A DNA stretch of 64,000 nt from JBGLNJ01 sp034434835. GTDB taxonomy: Bacteria > Chloroflexota > Anaerolineae > Fen-1058. The position numbers and the translations under genes are program-made. The notes under the pieces were generated by a model, which saw only the letters and a program-made list of their open reading frames with translations, was not told where the DNA came from and searched no databases. Of the stretch, positions 59,534 through 64,000 are shown piece after piece. Location of the stretch: positions 80,026-144,025 of the forward strand of contig DAOTXX010000070.1 in NCBI GenBank assembly GCA_034434835.1, in the 5' to 3' direction. Each line of letters opens with the position of its first letter. Positions within the stretch are counted from its first letter, which is position 1.

Positions 59534-60607
59534 ATGAGAAACTCTTTTACCCTTGTTCTCGTCGTCAGCTTGTTGGCCGCGGCACTGCCCGCGTGCAACG
59601 CGACCGGGTCCGCCCCTACGCCGGACACGCAGGCCACTGTGAACGCTGCCGTCGCCGCCACCGGCACAGCCCAGGCTAGCATGAAAGCGACGGTGGATGC
59701 CGCCGTCAAAGCGACCACGGCGGCGCAGTCCAAGGCTACCGCAACACCGACGCTCGTGCCCGCTGCCAAAGCGCCCACCGCAGCGCCGACGCCCACACCC
59801 ATCAACGCCGTGACCATGAGCGAAGAGGAACTGGCCGCGCTGATTGACCAGGCCGTCGCTGAGGCCGTCACTTTGACGCAGGCAAGCTCCACCGCGACGA
59901 CTTCCGCTACTGCCGATGGCACAATCACTCTGCAAGAGGCTGCGGCTCTCGTCGTCTACGCGGCGAACGCGGAGCAGGCCATTGCCGAAGCCGAGGAATT
60001 GATTGACGCTTACTATGGCCTGTATGCTGACCTCGCCGCCGAAACACTCGCCGTGTTGCAGGCCATTGACCAAGACCTGGCCGCGATGGCCAATTCGCTC
60101 GCGACCCTTGATGCGACACTGGCCGAGATCAACAAGGCGCTTTCGCAAGGGTTGGCCCTGGCCCAGCAGACCATTACGCAGCTCAACACCGCCGTCAAGA
60201 ACGCGAGTGACAAGGCTGCCCAGGCTCAGGCCAAAGCGCAAAGTTGGGCCAAGAGCCTTCCGGCCGATCGTGACAAGCGGGCCGCAGCCGTGCTGGGGGT
60301 GAAACCAACCCAGATTGCCAATGACCGTGCGAGTGCTCTTTTGAGCGCCTTTGACTATGTGGACGCCGTCCGCCAGGCGATGGGCGACAACAAGATCACC
60401 AAAGCCGAGTTGGTCAAGATCGCCCAGTTGGGCGCGAACGCCAGCGCCGGCCTCAAAGCGCAAGGCGGCCCGGCCCTCCAGCAAATTCCCAGCTCTATTG
60501 ACAAGCTCACCGGCCAGCTTGCGCGCGGTCAGGTGCCGCAGGCCAAAGCCGGACTGGGCAGCCTGGAAGCCTCGCTGGGCACGCGGCCCGCAAGGCCCAA
60601 ACCTTGA
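59534..60607 (+). CDS. Ala-rich coiled-coil lipoprotein, function unknown
   Basis: The product is 357 aa from ATG 59534, preceded by GGAGGAGG; the earlier GTG at 59522 lies in that ribosome site. The leader ends in a lipobox (ALPAC). An Ala/Thr-rich stretch (residues ~20-95) with repeated TVNAAVAATGTAQ-like units is followed by a long helical, probably coiled-coil region (about 115-260; AQAQAKAQSWAKSL). It likely projects from the membrane surface. No enzyme motif is seen. It starts 72 bp after the LAL regulator stop and may be its target. Confidence 0.65.
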   Translation: MRNSFTLVLVVSLLAAALPACNATGSAPTPDTQATVNAAVAATGTAQASMKATVDAAVKATTAAQSKATATPTLVPAAKAPTAAPTPTPINAVTMSEEELAALIDQAVAEAVTLTQASSTATTSATADGTITLQEAAALVVYAANAEQAIAEAEELIDAYYGLYADLAAETLAVLQAIDQDLAAMANSLATLDATLAEINKALSQGLALAQQTITQLNTAVKNASDKAAQAQAKAQSWAKSLPADRDKRAAAVLGVKPTQIANDRASALLSAFDYVDAVRQAMGDNKITKAELVKIAQLGANASAGLKAQGGPALQQIPSSIDKLTGQLARGQVPQAKAGLGSLEASLGTRPARPKP

Positions 60608-60644
60608 TACCCATCAAGGAGACTCCTGAGCAAGTCCTGTTTAG

Positions 60645-60740
60645 CACCACAGAGGCACAGCCTGCCCTGGCGGTCAGGCCAGGGAGCACGCCGAGTTTTA
60701 TTAGGGTTTTCTCTGCGCCCTCCGCGTCTCGGCGGTGAAA
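60645..60740. repeat. Dispersed repeat (CCACAGAGGCACAG ... CTCTGCGCCCTC type)
   Basis: CACCACAGAGGCACAG (60645-60660) and, in inverted sense, CTCTGCGCCCTCCGCG followed by TCTCGGCGGTGAA up to 60739, a form of repeat common in bacterial intergenic DNA. Nothing else is seen in the 290-bp gap. Confidence 0.65.
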
Positions 60741-60897
60741 TCTGGGGCTTACCGGGGTCAAAAGGTCGCTCGCTGCGGATAGCGACTGATAGGCCGAGTC
60801 AGGGATCGTGTCGGCGGCGACCCAAGGGGTATCGGATGGCCGATCCTGGACCGGGCAGAAACGCGCGGCCAGGCACATACTACCCTTCGGAGGCAAG

Positions 60898-61119
60898 ATG
60901 TCAAAGAAGAAAGAGCGAGACGTGGAAAAAGTTCATTCGACCCAGGCGTTCGTGACCAGGCTGCGACGCCTGGCGGATGCGTTGGAGCAAGGCAAGCGTT
61001 TCTCCATTCGAGTAGCGGGAGAGCGGGTCTATGTCCCTGCCGATGCCAGCCTCAGCGTCGAGCACGAGCGATCGGGCAGCTCGGAGGAGGTCGAGTTCCA
61101 GATCAAATGGGAGCGGTGA
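60898..61119 (+). CDS. Amphi-Trp domain protein
   Basis: The product is 73 aa from ATG 60898 with GGAGG at 60889-60893. The pattern (KKKERDVEKVHSTQAFVTRL, then RLADALEQGKRFSIRVAGERVYVP, ending EVEFQIKW) matches the small amphi-Trp domain family, whose role is unknown. It is a soluble, strongly charged protein. It lies 2 bp ahead of the DUF3592-like gene and is probably co-transcribed with the following small genes. Confidence 0.7.
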   Translation: MSKKKERDVEKVHSTQAFVTRLRRLADALEQGKRFSIRVAGERVYVPADASLSVEHERSGSSEEVEFQIKWER

Positions 61120-61121
61120 GA

Positions 61122-61577
61122 ATGCTGGTTCTATTCCCCAGAATCATCCTGTCGGTTTTCCTTGCCGTCGCAGTCCTGATGCTGGCGATCTCGGCCGTCT
61201 CGGCGATCAATACGGGCCTCGCGCTCTCCAGAGAAAAAAGTGCGCCGGGCCACGTGATCGATCTTGTCGCGCGCCGAGACGAGACCGGCAAAGAGTTCTA
61301 TTATCCCGTGGTCGAATTCTATTTGCCGGATGGAAGCTTCACGCTCGTCCAGATCTCGGAAGGAAGCTGGCCGCCGGCCTACGAGAAAGGCCAGTCGGTC
61401 ACAATCCTTTACGATCCCGATCAGCCGCTCCACGCGTGGATCCAATCCGCTTCGAGTTCGGCGCTCATGTGGATATTGTCCATCATCACGGGAGTCTTGG
61501 GCGTGGCTTTCTTGATCGCCACGCTGTTTGCCTTCTGGATGCTCAAGCCAGGTCACGCGAAATCGCAGGAAGAATAA
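61122..61577 (+). CDS. DUF3592-like membrane protein
   Basis: The product is 151 aa from ATG 61122; ATG 61107, overlapping the previous gene, is the alternative. There is one transmembrane helix near residues 6-28 and a second near 110-135, flanking a beta-rich domain containing GHVIDLVARRDETGKEFYYP, VEFYLPDGS and VTILYDPDQP, the pattern of DUF3592. Function unknown. Confidence 0.7.
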   Translation: MLVLFPRIILSVFLAVAVLMLAISAVSAINTGLALSREKSAPGHVIDLVARRDETGKEFYYPVVEFYLPDGSFTLVQISEGSWPPAYEKGQSVTILYDPDQPLHAWIQSASSSALMWILSIITGVLGVAFLIATLFAFWMLKPGHAKSQEE

Positions 61578-61610
61578 GGGCGATAGAAATCATCTGGGGC
61601 GGGTCGAACG

Positions 61611-61958
61611 ATGGTGCAGTTCGTCCTCTCAAAGATCGAGGCGCTCATGCAGGCGGCTCGCGACAACTATAGCGTCGATCCAGTCGTCTTCCTGATCATC
61701 TACCTGGTTTCGGCGCCGTTTTTCTACTATTCGCTGTTTCGCATGATCCGCGCGCTCGCCAAGAGGATCGGGAAGGAGGTCATGCTCTGGAGCGCCATCT
61801 TCCTGTGCGCGAACGTGGCGCCTTTTCTGTACGTGCTCGTTTTCGGCCGGAATCTCCCCTGGTGGGTGTACGGCATCATCGCTCTGCTCATCGGGCAGGG
61901 CATTTTCTCCCTGGTCACGAAGCTACGGGAGAAGCCAGCAGCTTCATCCACAAAGTAG
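61611..61958 (+). CDS. Small membrane protein of unknown function
   Basis: The product is 115 aa with about three transmembrane helices (near residues 25-45, 58-78 and 85-100) and a basic C-terminus. Not recognised. It follows the DUF3592-like gene in the same direction by 33 bp. Confidence 0.55.
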   Translation: MVQFVLSKIEALMQAARDNYSVDPVVFLIIYLVSAPFFYYSLFRMIRALAKRIGKEVMLWSAIFLCANVAPFLYVLVFGRNLPWWVYGIIALLIGQGIFSLVTKLREKPAASSTK

Positions 61959-62061
61959 CGCAAGCCGTGTTCACTTCCGCCGCCGACTGCGCCTTTCTTG
62001 CTTCAGGCCAGGTCTCACGCTCCAGTCGTATACAAATACAAAGAGCTTTGGAGGCTAGGAA

Positions 62062-62238
62062 ATGGTGAACCCGGTTGCTTTGGTAATGATGGCGCTTGGG
62101 GTTTTGCTGTTGCTGTTCGGATTATTCTTGGTGGTCAAGCGCATGAAGATAGCCGGAATGGTAATCTCATTGTTGGGCTTGGGTATAGCCGCAGTCCCCT
62201 GGCTCGTTAGCTTTTACCTTGCTCGAGGCGGTCAGTAA
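62062..62238 (+). CDS. Small two-helix membrane protein
   Basis: A 58-codon gene starting at ATG 62062 with GGAGG at 62050-62054. The product has two hydrophobic helices (about residues 4-23 and 29-50) separated by the basic turn KRMKIAG, and ends LARGGQ. Function unknown; the good ribosome site and helix design support a real gene. Confidence 0.55.
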   Translation: MVNPVALVMMALGVLLLLFGLFLVVKRMKIAGMVISLLGLGIAAVPWLVSFYLARGGQ

Positions 62239-62465
62239 ACCATTCGCAATACCGAATCAATTGCAGCGCGTTGCGCTCGGCGGGCACGATAGCGTGACAT
62301 AGCGGTCCCGTTGTGATCGGCGTGCCCCCGAAGGTAATCGCCCGCTTAGTTGGTGTTGATGCCGATCTTCTCTTGCTGGCGCCCTTTGTGATCGCCTGGG
62401 CCGAGGGCGCTCTCGACAAGCTGCTCACCAACGGCTAGTGGCGCGGACTGGTTGTTCAGCCCACA
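62239..62465. other. Gap with a short possible gene remnant
   Basis: No clear gene. An open frame of 41 codons from GTG 62313 to TAG 62438 encodes a hydrophobic peptide containing LLLLAPFVIAWAEGALDKLL but lacks a ribosome site and has a stop just upstream; it may be the remnant of a membrane protein. It is in the same frame as the next gene. Confidence 0.35.
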
Positions 62466-63284
62466 ATGATCCTGTACATCCTGGCCGTCACCCCCAGGTT
62501 GGCGCGCATGGAAACCGGCGTGGTCAATTCTCTTCGCCCGCTGGTGCTTGCCGAGAATCACACCTTCGAACGCATCATCCGAGAGGCTGCCTACATAAAT
62601 CCCCGGAATGAGTTGATCGCGATTGGCTCTGGCGCCCTGCTGGGCCTCTTGTCGGTCGCCGGGAGTCTTGGCGCTTCCATTTCCTGGCTCATGGTCTACT
62701 GGGCCCTCTCGGTGGCCTTGATGTACGGCCTGTTGGCCTGGATCATCTACTGCTCACTAGCCAGCACTCGCCTCACGGCTGCCATCCTCCGCCAACCCCT
62801 TCGCGTTGATCCTTTTGACGTCACCCCCTGCGAGGCCATAGGTCGGCAGAGCCTCTTGCTGGCCCTGGTCTTTGTAGGTGGCATTACGCTGAGCCTGCTA
62901 TTCACGGTGTTCCAGCCCGGTATTCTCCGCCGCATGGAATTCTGGCTGACCTACATTCCACTGGTGATTGTGCCCGTCATAGTTTTCTTTCTGAGTATGC
63001 AGCCCACGCACCGAGTCCTGGCAGCCGCCAAGGAACGAGAGCTGAAAGCGGTGCAAAGGCACATTCAACGATCGTGCAGGAATCTCGTGCAGCGTCTCGA
63101 TGAAAACCAAGAGAGTGGAAGCCTGGCCGCAGAGATCAATGCTTTGGTCGCGTATGAAGGACGTCTTCAAGACACCAGGACTTGGCCCTACAACACGGCC
63201 ATGCTACGGACGTTATTCTTCTCTGTGCTCATCCCAGGCGGCACTGCGCTTGGTCGGCTGATCATGGACATTCTCTTCAGTTGA
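62466..63284 (+). CDS. Membrane protein of unknown function
   Basis: The product is 272 aa with about four hydrophobic helices (near residues 52-74, 78-98, 130-150 and 160-180), a charged helical region (about 190-250; AAKERELKAVQRHIQRSC) and a last hydrophobic end. No family recognised. A stop codon (62436-62438) closes the frame shortly upstream, so it may be the 3' part of a broken longer gene together with the 41-codon remnant. The start is uncertain. Confidence 0.5.
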   Translation: MILYILAVTPRLARMETGVVNSLRPLVLAENHTFERIIREAAYINPRNELIAIGSGALLGLLSVAGSLGASISWLMVYWALSVALMYGLLAWIIYCSLASTRLTAAILRQPLRVDPFDVTPCEAIGRQSLLLALVFVGGITLSLLFTVFQPGILRRMEFWLTYIPLVIVPVIVFFLSMQPTHRVLAAAKERELKAVQRHIQRSCRNLVQRLDENQESGSLAAEINALVAYEGRLQDTRTWPYNTAMLRTLFFSVLIPGGTALGRLIMDILFS

Positions 63285-63291
63285 TTTCCCC

Positions 63292-63420
63292 GCTAGCAGC
63301 CTGTCGGAGTGGCATCCTGGAGTCAAGGCTTCAGCCGGTTTTGACTGGAAATCGCCGCCTTTTCACCGGCTGAAGCCTCGACTCCCGCTCCTTGAGGGTT
63401 CTCTCCGACAGGCCGCTAGC
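63292..63420. repeat. Nested palindromic element containing the GGAGTCAAGGCT repeat, copy 2
   Basis: Outer 18-bp arms GCTAGCAGCCTGTCGGAG (63292-63309) and CTCCGACAGGCCGCTAGC (63403-63420), one mismatch. Inner arms GGAGTCAAGGCTTCAGCCGG (63319-63338) and CCGGCTGAAGCCTCGACTCC (63366-63385). The inner part matches 23267-23321. It begins 8 bp past the preceding stop. Confidence 0.85.
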
Positions 63421-63562
63421 TTTGCTGGCAGGCGCACTCGCGCTCTGTCTTTTAAACCCCCCATTAAACCCCCGAATCTACCGATTGGCAGATGACCCGG
63501 CCAGGCTTTTGGAGTAAAGTAAGCATGTCAGCACCCAACGGCTTCTTGCAAATAAAAGGAGA

Positions 63563-63847
63563 ATGAAGACGCAGGTCCACCGCATGGTCTTTGACGCGTT
63601 GCTCTGGGAGCGCAGCGAGGGGTTCATCCAGGTGGGCTGGGCGCCGTCCAATGCTCTCCCGGCGCGCATTGACGAAGAGATTGACGTTGATGGCGAGGGG
63701 CGGGCGGACTTGCGCGTCGAGGTGGACACGGCGAACAAAGCATCCACGCTGACGCCTTACGCCTCCTGGGTGCTGGATTTGGAGGGCACCTACAGGCTCA
63801 ATGACACGTTGGCCGTTCGTGTGCGCCTCAGAAGTCCGTCGCGGTAG
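63563..63847 (+). CDS. Hypothetical protein
   Basis: The product is 94 aa from ATG 63563, directly after AAGGAGA. It is mostly charged and beta-prone (DEEIDVDGEGRADLRVEVD), with no signal peptide or transmembrane helix. Not recognised. An open frame on the opposite strand covers the same bases, but only this strand has a ribosome-binding site. Confidence 0.45.
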   Translation: MKTQVHRMVFDALLWERSEGFIQVGWAPSNALPARIDEEIDVDGEGRADLRVEVDTANKASTLTPYASWVLDLEGTYRLNDTLAVRVRLRSPSR

Positions 63848-63850
63848 CAT

Positions 63851-63898
63851 CACACTCCCCTCCCAGAGCTAATCATTACCCACATTTTTGGGAGTGTG
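63851..63898. terminator. Inverted repeat after the hypothetical gene
   Basis: CACACTCCC (63851-63859) pairs with GGGAGTGTG (63890-63898); the loop is 30 bases and no T-tract follows, so it may be a terminator or a repeat. Confidence 0.4.
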
Positions 63899-63947
63899 GT
63901 AGAGTTGGGCTGATAGGTGGTTTGTCATAACTTTTCAGGAGGTCAAT

Positions 63948-64000
63948 ATGGTCGGTCTTCAAACCGTTCAGGTGGACACTCGACCATCGGTGGAGGCGGT
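63948..64000 (+). CDS. Start of a gene cut by the window edge
   Basis: ATG 63948 follows AGGAGG at 63938-63943 with good spacing, and the frame (MVGLQTVQVDTRPSVEA) stays open to the end. Product unknown. Confidence 0.5.
   Translation, partial: MVGLQTVQVDTRPSVEA

Noticed and set aside
63464..63853. A 129-codon open frame on the minus strand
   Set aside because: No ribosome site; the opposing 94-aa frame has AAGGAGA directly before its ATG.

Overview
Probable source: a high-GC, GC-skew-neutral bacterium of the Chloroflexota (Anaerolineae-like). This is inferred from gene content: lipoproteins with long Pro/Thr linkers, an NBR1-type Ig domain, a large LAL/MalT regulator, an aldehyde:ferredoxin oxidoreductase, and many short palindromic dispersed repeats. 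No rRNA or tRNA gene, transposase, integrase or CRISPR array was seen, so the assignment is not proven.

Layout. (1) 1-5294, minus strand: a LacI regulator cut by the window edge, a putative (alpha/alpha)6 carbohydrate-active protein and a GH106-like glycosidase. (2) 5589-12822, plus: an XRE regulator followed by a complete Wadjet-type jetABCD anti-plasmid system, with a good sigma70 promoter in front. (3) 12929-21481: an exported 'AmmeMemoRadiSam' module (two Tat-signal radical-SAM proteins and one lipoprotein fusing MEMO and AMMECR1), interleaved with cytochrome c maturation genes resB/ccsA and a membrane-bound spermidine-synthase-like protein. (4) 21561-38640, minus: a xylo-oligosaccharide utilisation locus with xylulokinase, three GH3 enzymes, xylose isomerase, a peptide-type five-component ABC importer and a LacI regulator whose promoter is bracketed by two operators. 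(5) 39171-43476, plus: flavodoxin, MFS transporter, minimal nucleotidyltransferase, and a lipoprotein whose glycosidase-like domain lacks both expected catalytic glutamates. (6) 43679-56555, minus: an 11-gene agmatine/putrescine operon: Lrp regulator, putrescine aminotransferase, class III aminotransferase, putrescine carbamoyltransferase, agmatine deiminase, PotABCD importer, saccharopine-dehydrogenase-like enzyme and aldehyde:ferredoxin oxidoreductase. (7) 56822-64000, plus: a LAL regulator, an Ala-rich lipoprotein and a run of small, mostly membrane proteins of unknown role.

How the parts work together. In the xylose locus, oligosaccharides would be imported intact, cut by GH3 enzymes to xylose, isomerised and phosphorylated. 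In the polyamine operon, PotABCD imports polyamines; agmatine is converted through N-carbamoylputrescine to putrescine plus carbamoyl phosphate; PatA makes 4-aminobutanal, which the ferredoxin-linked oxidoreductase may oxidise. The two LacI regulators sit 38 kb apart but have near-identical operators in front of their own genes, suggesting shared or cross-regulation of sugar loci. A recurring theme is short dispersed repeats, at least two of which appear inserted in frame within enzyme genes (jetD and the agmatine deiminase).
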